Shown here: in pieces, positions 17,638 through 29,055 of the stretch
How positions within the stretch are numbered: position 1 is the stretch's first letter
Layout of the letters: each line of letters starts with the position of its first letter
Source: Paenibacillus sp. W2I17
Lineage (GTDB): Bacteria; Bacillota; Bacilli; Paenibacillales; Paenibacillaceae
Length of the DNA stretch: 64,000 bases
Direction of reading: 5' to 3'
Assembly (NCBI RefSeq): GCF_030815985.1
Contig: NZ_JAUSXM010000001.1
Span: forward strand, 1,612,001 to 1,676,000
Notes under the pieces: generated by a model
Told to the model about the DNA's origin: nothing
The model's database searches: none
What the model saw: only the letters and a program-made list of their open reading frames with translations
Made by a program: the position numbers and the translations under genes

Positions 17638-17682
17638 TTACCGATTCAAAGGAAGGAAGCGCAGTCTCATTGCATGTGTCAT
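17638..17682 (-). CDS. ErmD-type leader peptide (14 residues)
   Basis: The ORF encodes MTHAMRLRFLPLNR and stops. It follows an AAAGGTGG site. It closely resembles the leader peptide of the ermD/ermK macrolide-resistance genes (MTHSMRLRFPTLNQ as I recall it), including the MRLR segment. Ribosomes carrying a macrolide are known to stall at such Arg/Lys-X-Arg/Lys motifs. Here it precedes an ABC-F gene rather than an rRNA methylase. Confidence 0.82.
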   Translation of the reverse strand: MTHAMRLRFLPLNR

Positions 17683-17734
17683 GTTCAATAATCCACCTTT
17701 CATTATCATGTATAGATGTACAATTCTAATTATA

Positions 17735-17763
17735 ATTATAATTTTCCAATTCCACCATGTCAA
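17735..17763 (-). promoter_or_regulatory. Consensus SigA promoter of the ABC-F leader
   Basis: TTGACA (17763-17758), 17 bases, TATAAT (17740-17735). Transcription should start near 17728, upstream of both leader peptides. A perfect promoter is expected for a gene controlled mainly after initiation. Confidence 0.85.
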
Positions 17764-17805
17764 CGGAACCATGAAAACACGACACCATCGGATTAGTACA
17801 TCAAT

Positions 17806-19716
<1,911 letters not shown>

Positions 19717-19749
19717 TCAAACAGGCCTCTTACCGATTTTTTTGCACGC

Positions 19750-19834
19750 AAAAAACCTAAGCCTTGAGCAAGGGGACACAATGGTCCTGACCTTCTCATG
19801 ACTTAGGTTTTGCCTGCATAACCAGTAACAATCC
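19750..19834 (-). promoter_or_regulatory. RAT antiterminator and terminator of bglP
   Basis: The RAT reads GGATTGTTACTGGTTATGCAGGCAAAACC in three parts: GGATTGTTACTGG, TTATGC, AGGCAAAACC (19806-19834). It overlaps the 5' arm (AAACCTAAG) of a terminator whose 3' arm CTTAGGTTTTTTG ends at about 19750. LicT-type protein bound to the RAT would block the terminator. An upstream promoter fits TTGACA (19891-19896) and TAATAT (19867-19872). Confidence 0.9.
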
Positions 19835-19906
19835 CAGTTAAATCGTATTTAATTCCTGTTAATCACATATTATTATAATGAAACCATTTTTGTCAACATT
19901 TAAATA

Positions 19907-20737
19907 TTATCGATTAACCACTCGTTCGATATGAACCGTCAGATACAATTTTTCTTCATTGGTCAGCTCATGGTTGTACTCTTTTTTGACAAACAGCTCA
20001 ATTTTCTCCGTACACGCTGCTGCATCCGGATGTTTCTCCTTAATCATGTCATAGAAATGATCATAGTTGTTGTCGTAATGCGTACCACTGAGCACACGCT
20101 GGGAGAAGAACTTCAGATGTGTGATAAAGCGAAAATAACTGAGAGAGTCCTCATCAAATTCCATTTTGAAATGATATTTGGCTATATTAATAATCTGCTG
20201 GATAAACTTCGTAATATTCATCGTTGTAATAACTTCTTCGTTCATCTCTGCGTTAACAATATGAAGGGCAATAAAAGCGGCTTCATCGGGTGGAAGCTCA
20301 ATATTCATACGGGTGTTGATCTGTTCCAGCGTCCTCAGACCCAGTTCGAATTCGGGCTTGTACAACTGTTTGATCTCCCACATTAATGCGTTCTTGATCT
20401 CCACGCCTTCCCGATAGCGTTCAATCGCGAAGTTAATATGATCCGTAAGAGATACATAGATGTTCTCATTCAGCTTTCGGCCCAGATTCTCACTTGCATA
20501 CGTGATGATCTCTTCCACAATTTCAATCAGTTCCATCGGAACTTCGCGCAGCAGCATTTTGAAATTATCGGATGTTTGTTTGTTTTTCAATGCAAATACT
20601 TTCTGGATGCGGGTCTCGTCTACTTTATCCCCCGGCTTTTTCTTAAAGGCAATCCCACGTCCCATCACCACAAGCTCTGCTCCATCCGCCTGATAGATGC
20701 TAATGACGTTATTGTTGATAACCTTTGCTATTTTCAC
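19907..20737 (-). CDS. licT: BglG/LicT-family transcription antiterminator
   Basis: A 276-residue RNA-binding antiterminator. The N-terminal CAT domain (residues 1-58) is typical: KIAKVINNNVIS, then ELVVMGRGIAFKKKPGD. Two PTS regulation domains follow (about 65-170 and 172-275), with the conserved histidines in DHINFAIER, ALHIVNAE and LTVHIERV. When dephosphorylated by active beta-glucoside uptake it should bind RATs. Three RATs lie next to it, before bglP, licT itself and bglH. The start is a GTG at 20737 after GGGGGGA; the longer open frame would include the leader terminator. Length fits LicT (277). Confidence 0.93.
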   Translation of the reverse strand: MKIAKVINNNVISIYQADGAELVVMGRGIAFKKKPGDKVDETRIQKVFALKNKQTSDNFKMLLREVPMELIEIVEEIITYASENLGRKLNENIYVSLTDHINFAIERYREGVEIKNALMWEIKQLYKPEFELGLRTLEQINTRMNIELPPDEAAFIALHIVNAEMNEEVITTMNITKFIQQIINIAKYHFKMEFDEDSLSYFRFITHLKFFSQRVLSGTHYDNNYDHFYDMIKEKHPDAAACTEKIELFVKKEYNHELTNEEKLYLTVHIERVVNR

Positions 20738-20796
20738 TTCAATCCCCCCGTCACGTTCCACTCTCTTGGCAGTTATACATCGTCTTTTGGGCATAC

Positions 20797-20889
20797 AAAA
20801 AAAACCTGAAGCATCACAAAATAAACAAGACATGGTGGTCTGCTTTTTTTGGTGCTTAGGTTTTGCCTACTTCGAGTAGTAACAATCCC
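20797..20889 (-). promoter_or_regulatory. RAT antiterminator and terminator of licT
   Basis: The RAT (20859-20889) contains GGATTGTTACTACTCG and GTAGGCAAAACC. It overlaps the terminator, whose arms AACCTAAGCA and TGCTTCAGGTT end in TTTTTTT. This makes licT expression autocatalytic. Confidence 0.9.
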
Positions 20890-20910
20890 AGAAACGATAT
20901 AATTGCGTCA

Positions 20911-20947
20911 AGTATAGCGCGAACCTGACTATATGTCAACGCTTTCA
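20911..20947 (-). promoter_or_regulatory. licT promoter with overlapping cre-like site
   Basis: TTGACA (20939-20934), 17 bases, TATACT (20916-20911). The -35 is embedded in TGAAAGCGTTGACA (20947-20934), which differs from the CcpA cre consensus at one key position. CcpA bound there would block the polymerase. Confidence 0.75.
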
Positions 20948-20975
20948 ATGTGAGGACAATCGGAAGTCCCATGGT

Positions 20976-21079
20976 TATATAAATTGAACTAGATAATACT
21001 TACACTAGCTACTCCGATGACAGAACAACCTTCCGATCGCTGTTATCCCCAGCCTAAATGTTTAGTTCAATTTATATAA
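20976..21079. repeat. MITE-like palindromic repeat, copy C (short)
   Basis: Only about 104 bases. The ends TATATAAATTGAACTA and TAGTTCAATTTATATA are almost perfect inverted repeats. The interior keeps CCGATGACAGAACAACC and CGATCGCTGTTATCCCCAG but lacks the second half of the longer copies, so it looks like an internal deletion. Confidence 0.82.
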
Positions 21080-21138
21080 GATGAAACTTCCGATGTTTTA
21101 TTGCCGTACAAGACCATTTTAATTCAGAAAAATATAAA

Positions 21139-22611
<1,473 letters not shown>

Positions 22612-22650
22612 CTATCCGCTCCAATCGTAAGAAACATTAAAAAGACAAAA

Positions 22651-22777
22651 TATTTAAGTTGAACTACACAATTACACATAAACGGAGAGGACAGAAAAAA
22701 TCTGGGGATAACAGCGATTGGAAGATTGTTCTGGCCGCGCAGTCGTCTTGTGTAAAATCGGTTGTTCAACTTAAATA
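22651..22777. repeat. MITE-like palindromic repeat, copy D
   Basis: About 127 bases, ends TATTTAAGTTGAACTA and GTTCAACTTAAATA. The orientation matches copy B (CGGAGAGGACAGAA, ATCTGGGGATAACAGCG, GATTGTTCTG). It lies between the RAT terminator and the start codon of bglH, so it is part of the bglH 5' untranslated region. Confidence 0.8.
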
Positions 22778-22778
22778 G

Positions 22779-22859
22779 AAAAAACCCGAACCAGCCTGGA
22801 TACACGAAAATGTGTAAACAAGCCAGCTCAGGTTATGCCCATATCGGTAACATTCCCAG
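22779..22859 (-). promoter_or_regulatory. Diverged RAT and terminator of bglH
   Basis: GGGAATGTTACCG and GGGCATAACC (22831-22859) match the RAT layout but differ from the bglP and licT copies at two positions (AATG for ATTG, ATAACC for AAAACC). The terminator arms are ACCTGAGCTGG and CCAGGCTGGTTCGGGT, followed by TTTTT. Confidence 0.75.
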
Positions 22860-22884
22860 ATCATGAATATGCGGATTGGATAAA

Positions 22885-22931
22885 ACTTTAGCAAGAATCA
22901 GAACAGTTGTCAACTTCTTGAAACCGGTTTA
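22885..22931 (-). promoter_or_regulatory. bglH promoter with palindromic operator-like site
   Basis: TTGACA (22913-22908), 17 bases, TAAAGT (22890-22885). Just upstream lies TGAAACCGGTTTA (22919-22931 on the plus strand), a CG-centred palindrome of the kind bound by LacI-family proteins. Confidence 0.6.
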
Positions 22932-22946
22932 GCTTCGGATTGCCCA

Positions 22947-23777
22947 CTACGATATTTGATAGAACGCAGCACATGTGCCGCCAAGAATCATCTGTTGATC
23001 TGATATAGGTAGGGCATTAATGTGACTTACAATGAGACCGTATACTTCAGAATACGTAGCTGAAACGTTGCACACGGGCCAGTCGGACCCGAACATTAAC
23101 CTTTCCGCACCAAAGGCTTCTATGGCGATATTCAGATAGGCTGTAAAATCCTTTGGAGTCCAATTTGCCCAATCTGCTTCCGTCACCATCCCTGAAAGTT
23201 TACAATACGCATTAGGTTGTGCGGCCAATGACTCAAGTGCTTCTTTCCAGGGTGAGATTATACCTGATTTTATGTCGGGTTTGGCTAGATGATCAAGGAC
23301 AAATCGCTGTTCAGGAAACGTCTTAACCAATTCAACGGCATAAGGCAGTTGCTCCTTGGATACCAACAGATCGTATGCCAAATCATACTCCTTAAGCAAT
23401 GAAATTCCGCGCTGAAAGTCTTCTCTCAATACATAATCCAGATCAGGTTCATCCTGTATGACATGACGTACGCCCCTCAGATATGGATTGGACGCGAACA
23501 GTTCAAGCTGATTCCGAACTTCATCCGAACAAAGATCCACCCATCCAACAACACCTTTGATACATTCATGCCGATCCGCCAGCTGCAGAAGCCATTGGGT
23601 TTCTGTCAGTGATTGTCTGGCTTGTACCGCAATACAACCATCCAGTCCTGATTGGACCAATAAAGGTTCAAGATCTTCCGGAAGAAAAGATTGACGAATA
23701 GCTTTCATCTCTTCGCCAATCCATCCGTACTCGGCGACATTGTATTCCCAGAAATGTTGATGTGCATCCAGCTTCAT
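22947..23777 (-). CDS. Amidohydrolase (COG3618, lactonase-like)
   Basis: A 276-residue metal-dependent hydrolase of the amidohydrolase_2 family, TIM barrel. The N-terminal DAHQHFWEY carries the metal-binding HxH. FVLDHLAKP and FGSDWPVCN supply the later histidine and the catalytic aspartate. The closest described enzymes are L-fuconolactonase and 2-pyrone-4,6-dicarboxylate hydrolase types, so a sugar lactone is a fair guess but not shown. The ATG follows GGGAGGG. No fucose or rhamnonate pathway genes are adjacent. Confidence 0.82.
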   Translation of the reverse strand: MKLDAHQHFWEYNVAEYGWIGEEMKAIRQSFLPEDLEPLLVQSGLDGCIAVQARQSLTETQWLLQLADRHECIKGVVGWVDLCSDEVRNQLELFASNPYLRGVRHVIQDEPDLDYVLREDFQRGISLLKEYDLAYDLLVSKEQLPYAVELVKTFPEQRFVLDHLAKPDIKSGIISPWKEALESLAAQPNAYCKLSGMVTEADWANWTPKDFTAYLNIAIEAFGAERLMFGSDWPVCNVSATYSEVYGLIVSHINALPISDQQMILGGTCAAFYQIS

Positions 23778-23961
23778 ATTAGATCCCTCCCAGGGTATTT
23801 AAATCTAATTATCATTAAAAAGCAACCACATGATTTTTCATTTGCAATGAAATAAACGCTCACTACACATCTATTAGTATGACAAAATCACTGATTTTCA
23901 TATGATTTTTATTCCAATTGTGCAGGTATTGTCCAATATTAAATCATGATATAGTAAATTA

Positions 23962-23975
23962 CGAAAACGCTTTCA
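23962..23975 (+). promoter_or_regulatory. cre-like site before the endoglucanase
   Basis: CGAAAACGCTTTCA matches the CcpA cre consensus except for its first base. It lies about 125 bases upstream of the endoglucanase start, in the 320-base divergent region 23778-24099, where no gene is seen. Carbon catabolite repression is inferred. Confidence 0.6.
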
Positions 23976-24099
23976 TAAAATAATTCGGTGGTGATTCCAG
24001 TATTAAACAAGTAAATTTTTGTTTGCGTTGAGCTCTATTTTCACCCTGCTTAACCGCTATTCAGGTTCAACCAATCTCTATTCGAAGGAGACTATATTA

Positions 24100-25827
24100 A
24101 TGAAAAAAAACCGCAAATCAATCCTTTCTCTTACGCTTGTGACTGCCATGATTCTATCTCTATTCTCCTCGGCTATGGCTTCAGCTGCAACTGACAACAG
24201 TGAACAGGCCAGTGCATCACCCGCTCCAAGCAAAATGCAGACCTACGTGAACGCCATGGAGCCTGGCTGGAATCTGGGTAACTCTCTGGACGCCGTTGGT
24301 GAGGATGAGACAGCTTGGGGCAACCCTCGTATTACAAAGGAACTAATTCAGTCGATTGCAGATGAGGGCTACAACAGTATCCGTATTCCTGTGACCTGGG
24401 AAACCCACATCGGTGACGCACCCGACTACATAATTGATTCCGCTTACATGAATCGGGTTCAAGAAGTAGTGAACTGGGCCCTCGATGCGGATCTCTACGT
24501 CATGATCAATCTTCACCATGATTCCTGGCGCTGGATCAGTTACATGGAGAAAGACCATGACAACGTGCTTGCACGTTACAACGCTGCTTGGACTCAGATT
24601 GCGGACAAATTCAAAGATGCATCCGATAAACTTATGTTCGAAAGTGTTAACGAACCACGCTTCTCCGAAGGCGGCACAACAGATGCAGCGATTGGATATC
24701 GCATGCTGGACGAGTTGAATACTTCTTTTCACAAGATCGTAAGAACTTCGGGTGGAAACAACGAGACACGTCCACTTGTGCTTCCAACGATGCATACCTC
24801 TTCCGCTCAACCTGATCTGGATGAACTGAATAAGACCATTCGAAAATTGAATGACAGCAATATTATTGCAACCGTTCACTACTACGGGTTCTGGCCATTC
24901 AGTGTGAACATCGCAGGTTACACCAAGTATAACGAGGAAGTACAGAAGGACGTTACTGACACATTTGATCGGGTATACAATGCTTTTACAGCGAAAGGCA
25001 TTCCGGTTATCGTTGGTGAGTATGGCTTGCTTGGTTTTGACCAACACACAGGTGTCATTGAGCAAGGCGAAAAACTGAAATTCTTCGAATTTGTTGGACA
25101 ATTTCTGCGTCAAAAACAAATGACAACGATGTTGTGGGATAACGGACAACACTTCGGTCGCACAAGCTTTACTTGGTCTGATCAGGAATTATTTGATACC
25201 ATGAAAGCCAGTTGGACAGGTCGCTCATCAACAGCTGAAACGGACCTCGTATATCTTAAACAAAATGAAGCTATTCAAGATAAAAAGGTAAAACTCAATC
25301 TGAATGGGAACAAATTCAATTCCTTGAAAAATGGCAATACGCCTCTTGTCAGAGGTAAAGACTATACGATCAAAAAAGATGTACTTACGTTAAAATCCAA
25401 TCTGTTAACCAAATTGACAGCCCCTGGTGATTTGGGCGTAAATGCCACACTCACGGCTGGATTCAATGAAGGTGCTGACTGGAACTTCAATATCATTAAA
25501 TATGACACACCTAAGTTGAACGATGCAACTGGTACAACCAGTGCATTTGCCATTCCGACTACGTTTAACGGGAACCAACTGGCAACGATGGAAGCAACAT
25601 ATGCAAACGGAGAGAACGCCGGTCCACAGAACTGGACTTCGTTCAAAGAATTCTCCTACACATTTAGCCCAGATTACGAACGTAATGTGATTGAACTGAA
25701 ACCGAACTTCTTCAATGAAACCAATGATGGCGAAGTCACGCTTAAGTTCCATTTCTGGAACGGAGATGTGCTGACGTACAAAATCACGAAAAATGGAACC
25801 AGCGTTGTTGGCGTAACTTCCAAATAA
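24100..25827 (+). CDS. Secreted GH5 endoglucanase with C-terminal X2-type module
   Basis: A 575-residue secreted cellulase. A signal peptide covers residues 1-30 (MKKNRKS start, cut near ASAA-TD). The GH5 domain (about 45-370) has GWNLGNSLD, SIRIPVTW, acid/base Glu185 in SVNEPRF and nucleophile Glu307 in VGEYGL. The C-terminal part (about 385-575) has CBM_X2-like (KDYTIKKDVLTLK) and CBM46-like features seen in Bacillus and Paenibacillus GH5 enzymes. It acts on beta-1,4-glucans outside the cell; its products would feed the cellobiose/beta-glucoside PTS nearby. The ATG at 24100 follows GAAGGAG. Confidence 0.92.
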   Translation: MKKNRKSILSLTLVTAMILSLFSSAMASAATDNSEQASASPAPSKMQTYVNAMEPGWNLGNSLDAVGEDETAWGNPRITKELIQSIADEGYNSIRIPVTWETHIGDAPDYIIDSAYMNRVQEVVNWALDADLYVMINLHHDSWRWISYMEKDHDNVLARYNAAWTQIADKFKDASDKLMFESVNEPRFSEGGTTDAAIGYRMLDELNTSFHKIVRTSGGNNETRPLVLPTMHTSSAQPDLDELNKTIRKLNDSNIIATVHYYGFWPFSVNIAGYTKYNEEVQKDVTDTFDRVYNAFTAKGIPVIVGEYGLLGFDQHTGVIEQGEKLKFFEFVGQFLRQKQMTTMLWDNGQHFGRTSFTWSDQELFDTMKASWTGRSSTAETDLVYLKQNEAIQDKKVKLNLNGNKFNSLKNGNTPLVRGKDYTIKKDVLTLKSNLLTKLTAPGDLGVNATLTAGFNEGADWNFNIIKYDTPKLNDATGTTSAFAIPTTFNGNQLATMEATYANGENAGPQNWTSFKEFSYTFSPDYERNVIELKPNFFNETNDGEVTLKFHFWNGDVLTYKITKNGTSVVGVTSK

Positions 25828-25837
25828 GAACTCATCT

Positions 25838-25883
25838 AACGTTCTGTTCAGAGCTTTAAGCTCTGACAGAACGTTTTGTTTTT
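25838..25883 (+). terminator. Intrinsic terminator of the endoglucanase gene
   Basis: AACGTTCTGTTCAGAGCTT pairs with its complement around a short loop and is followed by TTGTTTTTG. Confidence 0.85.
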
Positions 25884-25958
25884 GTTTCACAATTGATCGA
25901 ATAACGTACAAGTGCCCCTTCATACCTTTACACTAACTGGGATTGAGGGGGAAATGTC

Positions 25959-26858
25959 ATGTTTAAACGTGTAGACCGTCTTGCCATCGAACTACCCATA
26001 TCCAATAATCCGGACCCTAATGGAGCTAGTGCAGTTCAGGAGTTGCTTGGTGGAAAGTTCGGGGAAATGTCAACATTAAACAATTATATGTTTCAGTCAT
26101 TCAATTTCAGAGGCAGATCCAAGCTGCGTCCTTTTTATGACATTGTTGCAAGTATTACCGCGGAAGAATTCGGCCATGTCGAACTTGTCGCCAATACGAT
26201 TAACCTCATGCTTGAAGGTTCAACTTCACCAGGTGCCCCAGACTCCACACCACTGCGTGTTGGTAAAGACGCACGGATGACGTCACACTTTATCGAATCT
26301 GCCCAGACAGCGCTCCCGTATGACTCCATGGGAAGACCCTGGAATGGTTCATATGTCGTGAGCAGTGGCAATCTGATCTTTGATCTGTTGCATAATTTCT
26401 TTCTTGAATGCGGTGCAAGAACTCACAAAATGAGAGTCTACGAAATGACCGACAACAAAACAGCCCGAGAAATGACAGGTTATCTGCTTGTACGCGGCGG
26501 TGTGCATGTTCTTGCGTATGCCAAGGCACTGGAAATTGCAACGGGTGTGGATGTAACGAAGATGTTCCCTATTCCAAAACTGGATAACAAAGCTTTTGAA
26601 ACGACACGTAAGTGGGAAGCGAAGGGTGAGCACCGCAGGTTGTACACGTTCAGCGACAAGGATTATCAGGGCATTGCCCAGATCTGGAAAGGGACACACC
26701 CAACCGATGGTGGTAAACTGGAGGCTTTTGCAGGCTTGCCGGGGTATGGAGGGCCAGTACCTGAGCTACCTGATCTGCCGGAAGAATTTGCGCCAGGGAT
26801 ATCCGCGGAAGATCTAATGCAGATTGCCGAGCGACTGAAACGTCACGCTGGTCTGTAG
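25959..26858 (+). CDS. Manganese catalase
   Basis: A 299-residue non-haem catalase that breaks down hydrogen peroxide at a dimanganese centre. The four-helix bundle ligand motifs are visible: GGKFGEMSTLNNYMFQ, then EEFGHVELV, then the late GGVHVLAYAKALE helix. The length fits the short form also found in spore coats (CotJC/YdbD type) and in vegetative enzymes. The start is preceded by GAGGGGG. It has its own plus-strand position between the endoglucanase terminator and the sucrose locus, and no obvious partner. Confidence 0.9.
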   Translation: MFKRVDRLAIELPISNNPDPNGASAVQELLGGKFGEMSTLNNYMFQSFNFRGRSKLRPFYDIVASITAEEFGHVELVANTINLMLEGSTSPGAPDSTPLRVGKDARMTSHFIESAQTALPYDSMGRPWNGSYVVSSGNLIFDLLHNFFLECGARTHKMRVYEMTDNKTAREMTGYLLVRGGVHVLAYAKALEIATGVDVTKMFPIPKLDNKAFETTRKWEAKGEHRRLYTFSDKDYQGIAQIWKGTHPTDGGKLEAFAGLPGYGGPVPELPDLPEEFAPGISAEDLMQIAERLKRHAGL

Positions 26859-26992
26859 GCCGACGATTGACGTTTGTTTATCCATAGGGCGCCGATTGGA
26901 TAACCGTAAACTGGTGCTGCCTTGTGTGCTAGAACTTTTTGTTTAATTAGATTATTGATGATCTGTTTTCTTTGATTTCTTATGGGGCACAC

Positions 26993-27034
26993 AAAAAAGG
27001 GAAACGGGAGAGATACATCTCTCCCCGCTTCCCA
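26993..27034 (-). terminator. Intrinsic terminator of the sucrose operon
   Basis: On the minus strand GGGAAGCGGGGAGAGATG pairs with TATCTCTCCCGTTTCCC, followed by TTTTTTG. It lies just after the PTS stop codon. Confidence 0.85.
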
Positions 27035-27046
27035 CTTTACACGCCT

Positions 27047-29029
27047 CTATTGTGGCTCAGTAAAATTCACTACAAGTACTGCTTCCCCATTGGCTTGAAC
27101 ATGGCCAGATGACGTTGCTGTAACAGTTGCTATCGTTTCGTTTCCACTTGGGATCAACACAGGTGTAATCACCGGCAGACCCGCAGCCTGAATGACATCC
27201 ATGTCAAATTCAATCAACAATTGTCCTGCAGTTACACGATCTCCGCTATTCACATGTGCGGTAAAACCGTTTCCTTTTAGTCCAACCGTATTAATTCCGA
27301 TATGAACCAGCATCTGTACACCTGTTTCATGCTCCAGAATCACCGCATGTTTACTCTTGTTCATGACATGTGCAATGACACCATCAAACGGTGCGTACAC
27401 TTTTCCTTCTGATGGCTCGATGGCAATGCCCTCACCCATGTGTTTTTCCGAGAACGCCGGGTCAGGAACCTGCTCCAGAGCAACGACGGTACCGTTCATT
27501 GGCGAAGCTATTTCGAGAAAATCTACCTTAGGACGATTGCTTGTAACGGCGTCGGTAACTGAATTAATACGCGGATTAGAGTCCTCTGCTTTAACTTCAG
27601 TTGATGTTACTCCACTGTTCTCATGGCTCACCGCTTCTTCTGCAACCGGTTGATCCTTATATCCGAAGAACCAAGTAAGTGCAAATGCAATCGCCATGGC
27701 AACTACGTTGGACAAAATATACAACGGCAGTTGGCTGTTCAGATAGAGCAGTGTACCAGGAATAACCGTTACAGCCATGCCTGTACCTTGCAGATGGAAC
27801 AGGGAAGCGATGAAACCACCCACACCACCACCAACCAGCCCCATAATAAATGGTTTCATGTAACGCAAGTTAACTCCGAAGATGGCTGGCTCGGTAATGC
27901 CCAGAAATGCGGACAAGGAAGAAGGTAATGCGAGTGCTTTGAGTTTCATATTTTTGGTCTTCAGACCAACTGCGAGACAAGCCGCTCCTTGTGCTGCCAT
28001 GGCACAGGTAATGATGGCGTTGAACGGATTGAATCCCGTTTTCTCCAGTAGCTGAATCTCCAGGAAATTAAAGATGTGATGCACACCGGTAACGACAATA
28101 ATCTGATGGAAGAATCCAATGATAATACCTGCGATGCCAAACGGAAGATCCAATACGGCAGTTGTTCCATGCAGCACCCACTCTTCCAGGGAATGGAACA
28201 CGGGACCAATCGCGAATAGTCCAAGCGTAATCATGACTGTCAAAGTAATAAAAGGAGTCAAAATTAAGTCCAGTGCCTCAGGTACCCGTCTTCTTAATAC
28301 CTTTTCAAACTTGGCTCCAATCAAACCTACAAAGAACGCAGGCAGAACCGATCCCTGATAACCCACGACAGGAATAAAACCGAACATATGCAGCGGCTGT
28401 GCTGATCCATCTGCCACCGCGTAAGCATTGGGTAAAGCGGGATTAACCAGCATTAGCCCCAGTACGATACCAAGTACCGGACTTCCGCCAAATACGCGGA
28501 ATGCGGACCACGCTACAAGTGCAGGTAGAAATGCAAAGGCCGTATCCGTCAGGATTTGAGTGAACAACAGGAAATTGGCCGAGATATCATCCGGTGTTGC
28601 ACCGAACAACGCCAGAATTTCATTCTGGGTAAGTAATCCGCGCAATCCCATGAACAGCCCTGTAGCTACCAGAACGGGAATGATGGGTACGAATACGTCA
28701 CCAAATGTGCGAATAGCCCGCTGAAAAGCATTTCCTTCCTTTTTCCCCTGACTCTTCACATCATCCTTAGACGTTCCTTCGATGCCCAGCTTCTCAACCT
28801 CTTCAAAGATTCGATTCACTGTTCCCGTACCAAAGATAATCTGATATTGACCTGAGTTGAAAAAAGCACCTTTCACCTTCTCGATGTTCTCGACCGTTTT
28901 CTGATCAATTTTTTCTTTATCTTTCACCATGATGCGAAGACGTGTTGCACAATGTGCAAATGATGCGATATTCTCTTTGCCCCCGATGGCATGAATGACT
29001 TCCTGGGCAATCCGTTGATTCTCCGACAT
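27047..29029 (-). CDS. sacP: Sucrose-type PTS transporter, EIIBCA
   Basis: A 660-residue PTS permease. The EIIB cysteine is in HCATRLRI (about residue 27). The EIIC membrane domain covers about 100-460, with GVHHIFN and ITEPAIFGV. A linker of about 40 residues leads to an EIIA domain (about 505-655) with the active histidine in LVHIGINTVGL. Sucrose as substrate is inferred from the adjacent sucrose-6-phosphate hydrolase, 26 bases upstream on the same strand; trehalose permeases are close relatives. Many SacP proteins lack EIIA, so the built-in EIIA makes this one self-sufficient. Confidence 0.87.
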   Translation of the reverse strand: MSENQRIAQEVIHAIGGKENIASFAHCATRLRIMVKDKEKIDQKTVENIEKVKGAFFNSGQYQIIFGTGTVNRIFEEVEKLGIEGTSKDDVKSQGKKEGNAFQRAIRTFGDVFVPIIPVLVATGLFMGLRGLLTQNEILALFGATPDDISANFLLFTQILTDTAFAFLPALVAWSAFRVFGGSPVLGIVLGLMLVNPALPNAYAVADGSAQPLHMFGFIPVVGYQGSVLPAFFVGLIGAKFEKVLRRRVPEALDLILTPFITLTVMITLGLFAIGPVFHSLEEWVLHGTTAVLDLPFGIAGIIIGFFHQIIVVTGVHHIFNFLEIQLLEKTGFNPFNAIITCAMAAQGAACLAVGLKTKNMKLKALALPSSLSAFLGITEPAIFGVNLRYMKPFIMGLVGGGVGGFIASLFHLQGTGMAVTVIPGTLLYLNSQLPLYILSNVVAMAIAFALTWFFGYKDQPVAEEAVSHENSGVTSTEVKAEDSNPRINSVTDAVTSNRPKVDFLEIASPMNGTVVALEQVPDPAFSEKHMGEGIAIEPSEGKVYAPFDGVIAHVMNKSKHAVILEHETGVQMLVHIGINTVGLKGNGFTAHVNSGDRVTAGQLLIEFDMDVIQAAGLPVITPVLIPSGNETIATVTATSSGHVQANGEAVLVVNFTEPQ

Positions 29030-29055
29030 GTTATCTCATTCCTCTCACGTAATAC

